The notes: a model not told the origin generated them from the sequence alone. Shown: positions 11,979 to 23,892, counted from the first letter of the stretch. The stretch: 64,000 bases of DNA from Anaspis maculata (GCA_949128115.1 OX421964.1:37068177-37132176), one strand, 5' to 3'. Translations and numbers: made by a program.

Positions 11979-12107
11979 CATAACAAAGAGTGATCGAATA
12001 AATTTATCCTCAAGTAGGCCTTGATCCCCTCGCTAGCCATGTTTTTTCGCCAGATTTTCAGGAATCAAAGGCGACTTGAGGAGAAATTTATTCGATCACT
12101 CGTTATG
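11979..12107. repeat. 129-bp palindromic MITE
   Basis: The left arm CATAACAAAGAGTGATCGAA, continuing TAAATTTATCCTCAAGT, is mirrored at the right by ACTTGAGGAGAAATTTATTC then GATCACTCGTTATG. The arms differ by one small indel (AAAG). The loop is about 50 bp. No coding content. Confidence 0.8.
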
Positions 12108-12156
12108 AGTGTCTGAGTCGCAGGATGGTATGGTGGAACTCGCTGGAAAGGAGTGT

Positions 12157-12460
12157 GTTTTTTTTGCGGTGAGAGGGGATCCGTGTACTCACTGGCAGTT
12201 TCTTCTAAGCCCCGCCTCAGTACTCTGAGAGCGGTGCCGGGTGATTAGCACACCACCCACAATTTTATGGACGCATCAACAACGAGGTTATTAGCGCCCT
12301 TTTTTCGGTGTCCATCTCGTTTCACCCTTTTCCCCTTGACCGCGCTGTGGTACACGCCAAGGTACTAGAGAGCGCATGAAAATTTTCACCTGGCCCAGGC
12401 TGGATTCGAACCCACTATTTCTGGCATTGCTTCCAAATCCCCCGCGCTACCGGCCGGGTT
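12157..12460 (-). mobile_element. tRNA-derived SINE, copy 1 (minus strand)
   Basis: On the minus strand the 5' head carries an A-box-like TAGCGCGGGGGATTTGG and a B box GGTTCGAATCC (plus-strand complement at 12402-12412), the internal RNA polymerase III promoter of a tRNA-derived SINE. A tRNA-unrelated body follows, ending in a short A-rich tail (plus-strand run of T at 12158-12165). An 11-bp direct repeat GAAAGGAGTGT flanks it (12146-12156 and 12461-12471), as expected for LINE-mediated insertion. It is 304 bp, matching copy 2 at 40978-41282. Confidence 0.85.
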
Positions 12461-12664
12461 GAAAGGAGTGTTTTGATGCATTCATTCGTGTGACTTCTGC
12501 TACGCCTCATGCTTAATTCACACACCTATGCGAAAAATGTCACTCTCCACACTTGGACGTTAGGTATGTAATATACTATTATTCGCAATGAGTTAGCAAT
12601 CGATACATTCTCAACTTTTAAAAAGTTGGAATAAAGTGAATGATTCTTTACAGGTTAGAAAATG

Positions 12665-12698
12665 ATGTCACTTTCGGACCACAGGCCGAAAGTGACGT
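12665..12698. repeat. Short hairpin
   Basis: GTCACTTTCGG and CCGAAAGTGAC form an 11-bp perfect stem around a loop of roughly 10 bases. Its role is unknown. Confidence 0.6.
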
Positions 12699-12871
12699 AT
12701 GGACAGAGGTGATCTGATCTAAACAGCTGTCGCGGAGCGCCGAGTGTTGATGGATGCGTTGTTTCAAAAGATGCCTATGCCTACCTGATAAAAACGTTTG
12801 ACGCGAAAAACTTTAAATAAAGCAAAGCAAATTATTTGCATCTAAACTGGATTATTGTGAATAAAGTCCTA

Positions 12872-12994
12872 TACATACCACGGAGTAAGAGTAAAGCGTC
12901 ATTACAGCCTACGGGATTCTATCTCACCTCGGCACGCCTCGGTAATATATTGAATCTCTTAGCTGTAATGAGACGCTTTCCACCTCGGTATGTA
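12872..12994. repeat. 123-bp inverted-repeat MITE
   Basis: TACATACCACGGAGT...AAAGCGTCATTACAG at the left is inverted at the right (CTGTAATGAGACGCTTTCC, then ACCTCGGTATGTA). The arms are about 37 bp with small indels. The loop contains two CCTCGG words. No coding sequence. Confidence 0.65.
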
Positions 12995-14701
12995 ATATAC
13001 CAATTTCCAAACGTTTGACACGATGGACGGCTAATGTTTTATATTTTGTCTTTCCCTTCGCTGCATGCTTACTTGAAAGCTGGCCATGGGAAAAAGCGCA
13101 GGGACGTAATTTACATAATTCCAGCCGAGCGCACACGCAGAATTGTCTATTGAATCACAAAAGGCATCACACACTAACATTATTTCGTTACTTTACCATA
13201 AAAATATGGGCATCACGCACCGGGGCAAACATCCTGAATATCGGGATCCATCACGGCATTGTGAAAAATAAAATCAATGAGCCGTGTGCTATTTACACAA
13301 ATCGAACAATATTGTATCCCATCCAGCCGCGCATTCATTGTGCAAGCAACAAAAACAGGAAATGGTTATGAAAATGATCGCTTCTATCCATTATATTGTT
13401 ACGTATATAAGGAAGAAAAGACTAGTACGTTTAAAAAATTTGTATTATTCGACATTGTCGCATGCTTTTATACCCCCGGGTCGCGACCATCATCAGGACT
13501 CTCTGAAAGCCATAAAGACTGTCATAATAAAGTTGTAAAGGACCATAAACAGATTTTTCGTCGACAAAGAATATGGACCGGCAATTCGGAAACAGCATAA
13601 AGTCTATTCTGTGCGAGAGAGGAGGGGGCTGTAAACGGCTACAAGGAGAATGGTTTATGGCGGTGGCATTGTAGGTACAAAAGGGCATTTCATCTGCGAC
13701 ATCCAGAGAAAGTCACAAACGGGTGTCGGAACGGTCAAAAAGATTTTTTCTAGCAACTGATTAGTTACGCGCTCCACATGCAAGGCATCTGAGGTTCGAT
13801 AGTCACAACAACCACTATGGTGAATAATGGAACCATGATGGGCCCGAGCATTTTCAGAGAAAAGAGGAAAACGGAGCCAAGCCAAAATCATCAGGCGTTT
13901 TGTCCGCCATACGAACAGCATGCTTTTTGTTCGAAACAGTAGAGTGTTGAAGACTTGGGAACGGTTTTCAATGGATCTATGGTCAAATATGGAAACGGAA
14001 AAAACCCAGGTTTTTCTTTTATATTCAAGCAGATACCTACTTGTAAGTGATGACATTTCAGCATTTCACCTATCAATGATTGATGAGTATCAACGATAGG
14101 CAACTGGACAAAAAATTTATTTGTGAATGAAATTTTTTTACATACTTAATCACTGTTAGCCCAAGAATTTTAGCCAAAGTATTTCCCAAACCTCAAAATA
14201 AGGAATTTTGTGTCTGTTTTAAACTCAGAATTTTATTAATGTAGAAGGTCTCCATAAACTTGAAGTGAAATAGTGGTTGTATAAATTGGAGTAGAGCTAA
14301 AAGTCTTTCCACAAAAATTTAATGCCCTACAACATTATCTTGAATCCGCCAAAAATTCCTATTTAAAAAGGTTTTTTTTCTGTGAGGAATCGAAATGCAG
14401 AAACCACTTGAAGTCAATCTTTTCAATATTTTCATATCAACTCATTAGCGTCAGAGAAATACAATATGGACAAGTTTGGTGGAAATGAATAAGTGGACGT
14501 CGGCAGATATTTTTTGAGGAGGCCAGGTTTTGGTGTGGGTGTTAATTTCAAAGAGCAGTTCAGGCACCACTTGAACCGATTTACTTAAAAAATGTTCTAA
14601 ATTCATGGGAGTCAAGACCCCAATAAGCCTTGCTATACTTGCAATAGTAATTTCTTAACAATGTAAAACTGTCAAATAAAATCAGAAGTAAATAATTATT
14701 G
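12995..14701. other. No gene recognised
   Basis: Several overlapping short frames (up to 133 codons on the minus strand at 13655-14056) show no recognisable domain. Nothing else is supported. Confidence 0.4.
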
Positions 14702-14964
14702 GTGTGATTCTCTAGAAAATAATATTCCATAAAGGCTCTGTTATGCTGTTATTACCTAGGCAACAGCCAATGGCCGACAGGATTTTTTCATATAACAGGG
14801 GCCCCACTTTCGGAACCGGGAAACAGATCATCAGGTGATGTTGCCTAGGTGACAGCCAATCAACTCGCCTAGCGCCTAGCAACTTCGCATAGGAACGGAT
14901 CACACGTTTCCAGAAAATAGGGCCCCAGAGCGTTTATGGAATGTTCTTTTTTATGGAATCGCAC
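14702..14964. mobile_element. MITE family 1, copy 1, with nested insert
   Basis: The ends are GTGTGATTCTCTAGAAAATA and, from the other strand, GTGCGATTCCATAAAAAAG, followed in both arms by ATTCCATAAA-GCTCTG. A second copy lies at 45402-45547, sharing the terminal arms and the internal words GCTGTTATTACCTA and ACAACAGCCA. Copy 1 is longer because a 129-bp element sits at 14798-14926. Subtracting it gives about 134 bp, close to copy 2's 146 bp. Confidence 0.8.
14798..14926. mobile_element. Nested MITE with GGGGCCC termini
   Basis: It starts GGGGCCCCACTTTCGG and ends with the complement of GGGGCCCTATTTTCTGG. The arms continue to a GGAAAC block. It interrupts family-1 MITE copy 1 between the words ATAACA and AGAGCG, which are contiguous (with small changes) in the copy at 45402-45547. 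The target duplication is at most a couple of bases and is ambiguous. Confidence 0.75.
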
Positions 14965-15991
14965 TATAAGTAGGCTATTATTTAAGGTATTTAGTATTAT
15001 ACCTCAATTCTAAATTCTTGGAGTAAAAGTTAACAATCTCAAAATAAAAATGAAAATAAATAAATTGAACAAGTATTAATTATTGAAAATAATACTACTA
15101 TGTCTCCGACCCCACAAATCAAAATATAATCTAGATACTATTATATAAAACAAACTAATGATGGTTTAGTTTATAGCAACTTAAAATGTGTTTTTCTATG
15201 TAAAAATTACCCAAATATGTTCTTATCAAACTTCAATAGTCACAAGTCACGATAGGATTAAGAGCATGAAGCTTAGTTGACACCAATATTGAACTTTTTC
15301 ATAAAACTATTAGCAACAAACAGAATTGAGCAAAACCGCATTATTTCATCTTTCATCCTCTTCGCGGCCATCTACCACACCACAGGTGCATCGCACGCCT
15401 TTAGAATCAATTCAATTGTATTCTTGATCCCGAAAACCTCAAGTGCGATGAAACAAATCTTGAGAAAGTTACGATAGTGGAAATGGTAACGGTACCTAAC
15501 CTTTTCGAATTTTAGGTCTTTGACCTTTGACCTCATGCAGAAAAAAGCCTACCCAGGAGATTTTTGATATGTTTGAAGATATGTTGTAGAGCATCAAATT
15601 TGCAGTAAACCAGTCATGAAATTGCTAGTACGAATCTGTCTGGACTTGAAAGACTAATTTTCTTGGGCTATGTCGATTTGGCACCTTGTGGAAACAAAAT
15701 CAAAGAAGATTTTATACAATAATAAGTAAAAATAAAATGCTGCCTGCTCAAAATCGCGGCATTTCATGACGTCATGAACCCTTAGCAATGTAAGAGCTAC
15801 AACAATTACGTATCTAACTCCTAATTTTTCAAGTGATTTTACAGTGTCATTTTCAAAATGTTTGAGAAGCAGTCATCTCTTGTTTGGCAGAAAAAAAAGT
15901 AAAAATTTGAAATTTGAAAAATTCATTGCAGATTATTTCAATTTACTATGACTTGCAGCAAGTCTGCACCTGAAATATTTCGTGGGGCTTA
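14965..15991. other. No gene recognised
   Basis: AT-rich sequence with no supported feature. Confidence 0.4.
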
Positions 15992-16144
15992 AGGTGCGTT
16001 CAGCCGCAAGTTTTAATTTAAGTCGTAAGCGCAGCATCGATTACTGGCTGAGCTGAGGAGGCTGGTTCATGACAGACAATGAGCACCGCTGCGCTTACGG
16101 CTAAAACTAAAACTTGCGGCTAAATAAGCTGACTGAACGCACCT
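15992..16144. mobile_element. MITE family 2, copy 1
   Basis: The termini are AGGTGCGTTCAG...CTGAACGCACCT, with subterminal GCCGCAAGTTTTAATTT and its complement. It is the same family as 38407-38572, sharing the GCTTAT/CTTACGGCTAAAA words and a central GAACCAGCCTCCTCAG-like block in inverted relation. The adjacent trinucleotides are TTA (15989-15991) and TTG (16145-16147), consistent with a mutated 3-bp target duplication. No transposase. Confidence 0.85.
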
Positions 16145-16147
16145 TTG

Positions 16148-16308
16148 ATGGTGGCCTTACATTGAGCATCAAATGCTGCAGCTTTTTTTGCTGCTGAGCT
16201 CTCATTGGTCGCATGTTGGTCATTGACAGCAATGACAGGCGTCAGGTCCAATCAGAACTCAGCAGCTAGAAAAGCTGCAGCTTTTGATGCTCAATGTAAC
16301 CCTACCAT
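16148..16308. mobile_element. MITE family 3, adjacent to family 2
   Basis: The left arm ATGGTGGCCTTACATTGAGC then ATCAAATGCTGCAGCTTTTT is inverted at the right end (GAAAAGCTGCAGCTTTTGAT, GCTCAATGTAACCCTACCAT). It starts three bases after the family-2 MITE. Length 161 bp, non-coding. Confidence 0.8.
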
Positions 16309-17500
16309 AACGCAGTTTGCATTGAAGTTTTTAATTTTTTTTAATTTACAAAATGTGCAAATTCTATTTAGAAAAAAATCACCACCGGAAAACCGAAACT
16401 ATGTTGCATTTGACGATGATCCAATGCGACGCCCAATGCGATCTACTTCCGATATCAGTTGGAATCTTTCGGAAAACAACGATTTCCCAGCATGGAAGAA
16501 CGTCCGAGTTTAGTCTTGCACCAAACGCCCATCGTCCTGGTAAAAGTCCAGGTGAGCGGCCGTCTCGAGTGATATAACGGCTAGCAATCAATTTGAAAAC
16601 GCGTAACGTCCGATTGCTGACTGGTGGAGAAGTCCAACTGCGGACTTATTATGGTCTGGACGATCAAGATCATTCCCAAAGCCCAGAATGACGTCCGTCT
16701 GTGGGTGGATGGGTGTCGAACCGCTGATCCGATCGACTCAAAATTTGTTATACCAGACATGGTTTCAGCCCGGAATGAGCTGATTGGATTGTGGTTGAAT
16801 TCCGTCAATCGAAAGGCCCTCAGGTAAGCCATTTATTCTTGTTTTTTTTTTGTCCAAGTCCCAAAGTATCGAGATATTGACTTGAAATTAGGTACACAGG
16901 TGCAGCTTGTGTCCTAAATTAAGTGTAAGTAATATGGTTGAGATACGTAGAGTAGAAACAAAGATTTTAAAGCAAAAATATGGCATAGTTGAGGTTGATG
17001 GAGCCCCCACTTGTGTCGTTTTGTATCTATCAGATATATTGTGTGCCTCTTGGGTTTGCTTTTGCCGTTTGAGGTCAAAGGGGGCGCCCTTGTGTCTTCT
17101 CAGGCTGAACGAAGCCCTACTGGCCCTCTGGTGTCTTCGGGTGTCTCTTGAAATCCCGTTGAGCCATGAGCCACATTTTTTTCAGTTTTGAAACTCTTGT
17201 GTCGACAGATGTGGTTCCGTACCAACCCATTTGATTTGTGTCTCACTGCTGTTCAAGCCTTTGTGTCTTTTTGCAGCTTTTACATGTCGTTTGGAGCCCT
17301 GAAGTGCAAATAATCAGAACTTCGCCTCAGATACACTCAGGTACAGGTATTTTATCCGTCCACCGTTTTTTCGCCAATTATCTCTTGAACAAAAGATAAT
17401 TGGTTTTTGAACAATTCCCAGCATCTTTTTCGAGCATTTCTCAGTCAAAAATGGAAAACCGGCCTGGCATGTCGAGATCGACCTCAAACGATACATATTC
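16309..17500. other. Unassigned region with repeated TTGTGTC words
   Basis: The heptamer TTGTGTC, often preceded by C, recurs in 16905-17275 (near 16905, 17009, 17090, 17190, 17237 and 17262), along with the close variants GGTGTC. The spacing is irregular. The open frames here have no recognised domain. Confidence 0.4.
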
Positions 17501-18082
17501 GGGTGGCGTAAAAGTAACGAATCGTTTTCAAATATAGCTATAACTTTTTTGTCTTTTGGTTTTTCTTGAAGAATGTTTATGCAAATTATTGACGAAACAT
17601 GGAATTTTTATGTACATTATGTATAAAAGGTAACATCTTTCAAATGACCATCATTTTCAGCTTCACAAATTCGTTCTCTTTTCAGAACATTTTCCATCAC
17701 TTTGTGTAAAACTTCTGGCCGTAATGTTCTGATCCATTAACGTGTCGGATGTTCTCTTCAAGTTGCTGGAGAGTTACAGGGTTGTTTTTGTATACTTTCC
17801 CTTTCAGATATCTCCACAAAAAAGTCTTAATAATATACTCTTAGAATAATCTCAGTAATTGGTCAGATATTTGGCCAAAAATTGTCAAAAATGAGCTGAA
17901 AACGGCAATGTTGTGAAGCAAAAAGTGATGGTTGTTCTCAAGAAATTACTTCCACTAATGAAATGTACATACATAAAAATGTCAAGCTTCGTCTTCAATT
18001 TGCATTGAAATTCATCAAAAAAAAAACAGAAGGCAAAAAAGTTATAGCTATTTGAAAACGGTCCGGTACTTTTGCGCCACCC
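17501..18082 (-). mobile_element. Mariner-like (IS630/Tc1-mariner) relic with terminal inverted repeats
   Basis: The ends are GGGTGGCGTAAAAGTAACG and the complement of GGGTGGCGCAAAAGTACCG, followed in both arms by GTTTTCAAATA-GCTATAACTTTTTTG. Between them, the minus strand at about 17780-17840 reads FLWRYLKGKVYKNNP, the segment that follows the final catalytic residue in mariner-family transposases. A C-terminal-like stretch follows near 17650-17700. The catalytic domain is deleted and the frame is broken, so it is a short non-autonomous derivative of about 582 bp. GGGTGGCGCAAAAGT ends are usual for this superfamily. Confidence 0.7.
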
Positions 18083-18147
18083 TATACATATACGAGTACA
18101 TAGGTATAAAATAAGTAGTGCAAACGGTACACACCTAAAAACACATC

Positions 18148-19565
18148 GATACTGCATTTTGGAGTGCAGTAACGAGATTTGGTATGGGCATACTTTATAC
18201 CAAGACAAGCGATTTGACCCGCAGCACTCGATATTTTGTTCCTTAGGGGGCCAATGGGGGCCCACCAAATTTTCAAGATGCAAAAACTTACACATGACGA
18301 TCATTGAGTATCGTCATGTATGTCATAAGTGAAGCTTACGGGTCTATTGAAAATATTTTCATCAATTGTCGTTGTGTCCAATTCATTCTTCACACTTGAA
18401 AAAATATTTCTTTGGCAGGGGTCAAAAAAACTGTTTTTATTTTTTCTTCTATGCAAGGAGACGATAAATTCATATGTTTTGTTGCGTTCCCAACTAAATC
18501 GCATTCCCTGAACCTAATTATAAAGAAATTTTTCTTGTAATGGTATTTTTCAAAGAAGTGGTGACCTCTCCAGTACCTCTTTTCCAAGAGCATTTCTTTC
18601 TATGTCCCCACTGGATATAACTCGTAATTTTTGCAGGAATGGAGACCTCGAACTCTTTTCTTGGTGGTTGCGAAGCAACATGACTCTTAAAACGCCCAAG
18701 GGAGCCCAAAAAAAAAAATTTTCTGCTGGGCCGTCCAACTTACGATATTTTGATTTTATAGTAGGAGAGACGCGGACCAGTATTCAATCCAGGCTGCAGG
18801 CACAGGCGATTTGGTTTCAACAGAAAAATATTCTTCCATGACCTGTTTTATTGCAGTACAACAAAACGCAGAGTCGTTAGGTGTAAGTGGGTATATTTTC
18901 CGGTAGAGCTTATTCGCCTAGACTAGATCTTATTTATTTGCGCGTCTCCCCTACTACAAAATCAACATGCCAAAAATTTGACGGCCCAGCAGAAAAAAAA
19001 AGTTTCAGGGCTCTCTTGTATGTTTTGAAGCCATGTTGCATGGAAATTACTAAGAAAAGAGTTCAAGCTTCTCATATCAGCGAAAATTGACAGTCTTATC
19101 CACTAGGAACATTGAAAAAAATGCTGTTGAAAAAAGTGTACTGAAGAGGTCACCTCTTCTTGGGAAAATGATATTGCGAAAAAATTGTCTTCATATTTGG
19201 GCTTACGGAACGCGATTTAGTTGGGAACGCAACAAAACATATGAATTTATCGTTTCCATGCACAGCAGAAAAAATAAAAACAGTTTTTTTGACCTCTGCG
19301 AAAGAATTTGTTTTTCAAATGTGAAGAATGAATCGGACACGACGACATTTGATGAAAACATTTTCAATAGACCCGTAAGTTTCACTTATGACATACATGA
19401 CGATACTCAATGATCATTTTGTGAAAGTTCTTGCATCTTGAAAATTTGGAGGGCCCCCATTGGCCCCCTAAGGGACGAAATATCGAGTGCTGCGGGTCAA
19501 ATCGCTTGTCTTGGTATAAAGTACGCCCATGCAAAATCTCGTTACTGCACTCCAAAATGCGGTAT
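18148..19565. mobile_element. Foldback element, 1.4 kb
   Basis: Two arms of about 630 bp are inverted copies meeting in a loop of about 160 bp (18778-18938). Shared landmarks in mirrored order are TACTGCATTTTGGAGTGCAG, AAGACAAGCGATTTGACCCG, CCCATTGGCCCCC, GACGATACTCAATGATC, CAAAACATATGAATTTATCG and CTGCTGGGCCGTC. Arm divergence is moderate. The many small ORFs are mirrored by-products of the arms, and no transposase is recognised. Transcribed through, it would form a long hairpin RNA. Confidence 0.85.
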
Positions 19566-20925
19566 GCTTTCGCGTACCGCTCCCACGTGGGTCAAGAGTG
19601 CGTTTATTTTCACGAAACAGCTTTTCAAGTTCTACATTTTTTCTTGAAGGGACGTCTTTATTAAAAACTTTCGTTCATCTCTGGATACTTTCCGAGAAAG
19701 AATTGTATCACCCACAACATAGTATCGTATCGAAAAGCAGAGTTGAACAGTTCAGAATTTTGTTGTGGAACTTTCTAAAGCATTTTTTATATTTTTCAAA
19801 TTCCAAATTGAATGGTATGACTTAACCAACTGCTCCAACGCCTTCGCCATTTCTTTCAAAAACTTACGCGTACGGGACCGTACTGAAAAAGCGATTTTTT
19901 TTAACAAAAAACTCTGTACTCATACGAACAATAGACAGCTGGCTCCAATAGGCATTCCACAGTCTATAGTAAAATAGGCGGGACATTTACACACTTCCGA
20001 TAAAATATAACATAATGCGTGGCAAAGGACCCCATTGTGTCTGTTAGATTGCTTCGGAGTGGAGAGCAAGTTAGTCGTCGATCCCACATTATTATGAATG
20101 AGAAAATGAATGGTTTTGGTGGATGGTGGAGGAGACGAGGTGGTGCGGAGACAAGAGGGAGGCATCAGAGAGGAGAAGGAGGAGGCTACAAAAACCTATC
20201 CGTGTCGTCGTTGTTGGTGTGGCGTATAATCATTAAACGGAATCTAAAAAACCAATCTATCGCTTGTCACTTGTCACCGGTGCCTGTGCGTGTGTTTAAA
20301 CCGAAAACCCAACAAAACACTGCATTGATGTCGCGCAAAGATTAATGACGCGATTGTCCGCGAGGAGCGAGCTGCCAGGAAATTAGCCTGACAAACCGAG
20401 CCTCGATCCAGCCAGCCCGCTCCTCCCTTTTTGGCTCGAGCTCGCCGGGCTCCACGATCTTGTGCTCGGCCGACATCAAGACTATGATGCATTCGATGGC
20501 CAAAATTCATACAATAATAAGCTATCCAGTGATGATTTTCAATGCCGGAAATTCACTGCCTGGATTGTCGAGATCTTTGACGCCGCACGCAAATCTCACG
20601 AGTCGGAGGCGAGGGATATTGAGATTGAGCAACACAAAAATAGGTTGCGCCTCGGATATTTCTCCTTTCCTTGCATCTTATAATCATACTGGCAATCCTT
20701 GTAAAGTGTTATTCAATAATGCCATAAGGCCTTCTACGGGTTTAGGGAAAAATAAGTACTAAATACCATCGTGCAAATAGAGCCCACATGTTTTTTATTT
20801 GTTTTTTATTTGCTTCTATGTAGACCCCGAAAAAATTGAGAAAATTTTGCATGACGTACATTAATACCTATTGGGAATCAAGTGCACGCGACAGATAGCG
20901 CGCGTCCGTGAAAATACAGAATTTT
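19566..20925. other. No gene recognised
   Basis: Contains a 16-base interrupted palindrome GTACGGGACCGTAC near 19870 and a GC-richer stretch at 20340-20460, but no supported gene or element. Confidence 0.4.
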
Positions 20926-21157
20926 TGTTGTAAAATATCGAAACTCGTAATTTGGCGCCTACTCAAGCTATGCGCGTACTACTACATTGCGACTGCGCGC
21001 GCATCTCTTCAACACGACCGTTAGGTTGACTACCATATTTTCATAATGTTCGTTCATCTTTGTTAGTCGTTGTCACATACTTCATGTATACACGTATAAA
21101 GTTCTAATAAAGTTATAGTGCAGATTACTCTTGTTTATTACATCATCACAAATTTCA
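20926..21157 (+). repeat. Putative 5' LTR of the copia element
   Basis: The boundary at 21157 is set by CA just before a primer-binding-like site. An AATAAAG word at about 21107 and CGTATAAAG at about 21094 fit LTR promoter/polyadenylation signals. The left limit (a TG at about 20926) is a guess because no 3' LTR copy survives to compare. Confidence 0.35.
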
Positions 21158-21158
21158 A

Positions 21159-21175
21159 TAGGTTATGGGCTCAGC
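21159..21175 (+). other. Copia primer-binding site
   Basis: TAGGTTATGGGCTCAG, two bases after the LTR end, resembles the Drosophila copia site that pairs with an internal half of initiator tRNA-Met (GGTTATGGGCCCAG as I recall it). Its position between the LTR and gag supports the assignment. Confidence 0.6.
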
Positions 21176-21246
21176 AACAACGTAGCGTAACAGTGTTTTA
21201 GTTGTTGATAAAGACAGAAAAAGAGTGCACAGAATTCGACAAGACG

Positions 21247-21914
21247 ATGTCCACGGCAAATTTTATTGCAAGTGTGCCCAAGCTGAAAGAACGCGAGAAC
21301 TACGATGAGAGGGCACGCCAAAGCCAAATTAATCCTGACCATCGATCCATCTTTGTATGTACCTACACATCAAGGAAGCCAAGACAAGTAAGGAACTGTG
21401 GGATAAGCTAAAGTCACTTTCCGATGATTCTGGTTTCGCAAGAAGAATCAGCTTGCTACGTACTTTGATTTTCACGCGTTTGGGCAGTTGCGATTCCATG
21501 GCGTCGTACGTAAATCAAATAGTAGAGACTGGCCATAAATTGAAAGGTACCGGCTTCAAAATTGATGACGAATGGATTGGTTCATTGCTTTTGGCCGGAT
21601 TACCAGAGAAATTCGCGCCAATGGTAATGGCCATCGAACATTCAGGAATCAAAATAACGGCGCATTCCGTTAAAACGAAATTACTTGACATGGAGGAGAA
21701 TGTCGGTAAAACAGGCAGCGCATTTGCCGGTAAAGGACAGTGGCATGGTGGAAAAAACAAGCGCTATGTTGGCAACAATGCTTCGACGTCAACGTCACAT
21801 TCAACTGTCAATAGAAAAGAGGTTAAGTGTTACCAATGTAAACAATTTGGGCACTACAAGAATAGATGTCCCAATTTAAACACCATAAGGACCTCGAACG
21901 CATTCAGCGTATAG
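21247..21914 (+). pseudogene. Ty1/copia gag (capsid and zinc knuckle), frameshifted
   Basis: The start MSTANFIASVPKL at 21247 is copia-like. A frameshift near 21305-21350 moves the rest into the frame open from 21357 to 21914. That part has the capsid-type segment (KTSKELWDKLKSL, LPEKFAPMVMAIE), a basic linker and one CCHC zinc knuckle CYQCKQFGHYKNRC at about 21827-21868. In this family Gag forms the particle and the knuckle binds RNA. It overlaps the next frame by about 50 bases. In intact copia elements gag and pol share one frame, so the break at the gag-pol overlap is a second inactivating shift. Confidence 0.85.
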
Positions 21915-22932
21915 TATTCCTGAATGGACAGTTCAATAAAGATGATTGGTATATAGACTCCGGAGCTAGTAGTCATTTAAGTCCGAACAAAGAATGGATG
22001 GAAAATCTTTCAAGTCCCACACACATGCAAGAAATAATGGTTGCAAACAAAAACAAAATACCCGTGTATGAAAAAGGTGAGGTGAACATTACAACCATTG
22101 TGAAAGAACATTTTCAAATTACAGTTAAAGATGTGTTATGTGTTCCCGAGTTGACCACAAATTTACTGTCGGTTAGTCGATTGATAGAAAATGGTAATCG
22201 AGTGGATTTTGAGGCCAACGGCTGTGAAATTTACAATGCAAAGAATGAACTAGTTGCAGAAGGTAACTTCAACAATGTTTATAGACTTAAGACATCACAC
22301 AAATTACAGCAATGTTCATTGATAGGCTCAGGAATAAGAAACAGCAGTACGTGGCATCGCAGATTGGGACACATAAATTTCACCGATTTGAACAAAATGA
22401 AAAACGGAATAGTCGAAGGACTCAAAAGAAAGATATCAAAAGCGGTAAACAAAACTGTCTAGTATGTTGCGAAATCTGCTGCATTGGGAAGCAGACGAGG
22501 CTGCCATTCACCCACAAAGGAACAAGAGCCAGGGAATTGTTAGAGATTGTCCACGCAGATGTTTGTGGACCTATGGAAAACCGGTCGTTTGGTGGAGCCA
22601 AATATTTTTTGCTGTTTGTCGATTACTTCAGTAGGATGGCTTCCGTTTATTTTCTGAAGTACAAGTCAGAAGTTTTCAACTGTCTGAAAGAATTGAAAAG
22701 CCTTGCGGAAAACCTATATGATGCCGAACTAGGAAAAAAAATTTGGGCTGAGTCAGTCAATACTGCTATCTATCTGAAAAATCGTTCGACAGCCTCAGGT
22801 TTAGATAGAAAAACGTCGTATGAAGTGTGGACTGGCAGGAAACCGGATGTTAGTCATCTAAGATATTTGGCAACACGGCCATGGTCCATGTCCCAAAAGC
22901 ACAGAGGACAAAGTGGGACAAGAAGTCTGTAA
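21866..22932 (+). pseudogene. Ty1/copia protease and integrase, deleted core
   Basis: The protease active-site motif DSGASSHLS is at about 21957, followed by a pre-integrase region with WHRRLGHIN (the HH of the zinc site). A frameshift near 22450 leads to CCEICCIGKQ (the CC) and the start of the integrase core with VHADVCGPM, holding the first catalytic Asp (about 22550). The segment that should contain the second Asp and the Glu is absent: the frame jumps near 22700-22720 directly to the later stretch IWAESVNTAIYLKNRS. The integrase could not be active. The frame ends at 22932 within the linker to RT. Confidence 0.85.
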
Positions 22933-23892
22933 AAATGATCCTGGTTGGATATGCAGAGGGCACATAAGGCTATCGTTTGTACAACATAACAACAAAGAAG
23001 GTTGTCACAAACAGAGTTGTGATCATCATAGAAAAGCCAAAACATGTGAAGTACCTGTCCTCATTGAAGCCGGTCATCATCCTCAGATACCAGAAGAAAT
23101 GCCGAGTACAAGTGACAACACCACAGTTTCAGTGGGGGAAACACCTCCGACCACCAGTGGAAGTGGAGAATCGACAGATTACAACGATTGCGAAGAAGAT
23201 GACCACATTCCGAAAACAAGCGTTCCAAAGCAAGAGGTGCGGATATCTGGAAGAGAACCAAAGCCAAAGGTTTTGAAAGATTTCGTGGCTTGTGCCAGTG
23301 CCAGCGGTCTTATCAACACAACCAATGATCCAGCAACGGTACAAGAGGCTTTGTCGAGGCCGGACGCTGAAAGCTGGAGAAGAGCAATGGCCGAAGAACT
23401 GCAGTCTTTTGAAGAAAGTGGAGCTTGGGAGTTGGTTGATGCACCAAGGGATGACAAGGTGGTAGGGTGTGAATGGGTTTTTGAAATAAAAACTGACGAA
23501 AACAGCAAAGTGCGGTATCGTGCGCGGTTGGTGGCAAGGGGCTTCACGCAGAGGCCGGGAATCGATTATGAAGAAACCTTTCCTTCGGTAGTTCGCCACT
23601 CAACATTGAGAATGCTGATCGCTCTATCTGTGGAGCTGAACCTGGACATTACACACTTGGACGTCACAACGGCGTTCTTGAATGGTCATTTGGAGGAAAA
23701 TGTCTCCATGACCTTTCCCGAAGATGATGAAGGAACCAGCAACAAAGTGTTGAAGCTGAAAAAGGCCATTTATGGCCTCAAGCAGTCTTCAAGAGCATGG
23801 AACAGAAAAGTCGACGAGGTTTTACTAGCGTTAGATTATGTTGAATCTAAGTATGAACCATGTTTGTATTTGAAGAAAAAGGACGGTCAATA
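22913..23892 (+). pseudogene. Ty1/copia reverse transcriptase, N-terminal part
   Basis: A 326-codon frame. An acidic, Ser/Thr-rich linker (about residues 60-115) is followed by the RT palm start (WRRAMAEELQSFEESGAWEL), the VVGCEWVFEIK block and the RT motif LDVTTAFLNG with the first catalytic Asp. The fingers-palm segment KAIYGLKQSSRAWN comes next. It stops at KKKDGQ because an inverted-repeat element begins at about 23891. The RT continues at 24558. Confidence 0.9.

Noticed and set aside
12402..12458. A functional tRNA gene on the minus strand
   Set aside because: The A and B boxes are present but no acceptor stem pairs, and the unit is 304 bp with target duplications, so it is a SINE head.
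17885..18304. 139-codon minus-strand ORF
   Set aside because: It straddles the end of the mariner relic and the start of the foldback arm. Mirrored ORFs occur in the other arm, as expected for non-coding inverted repeats.
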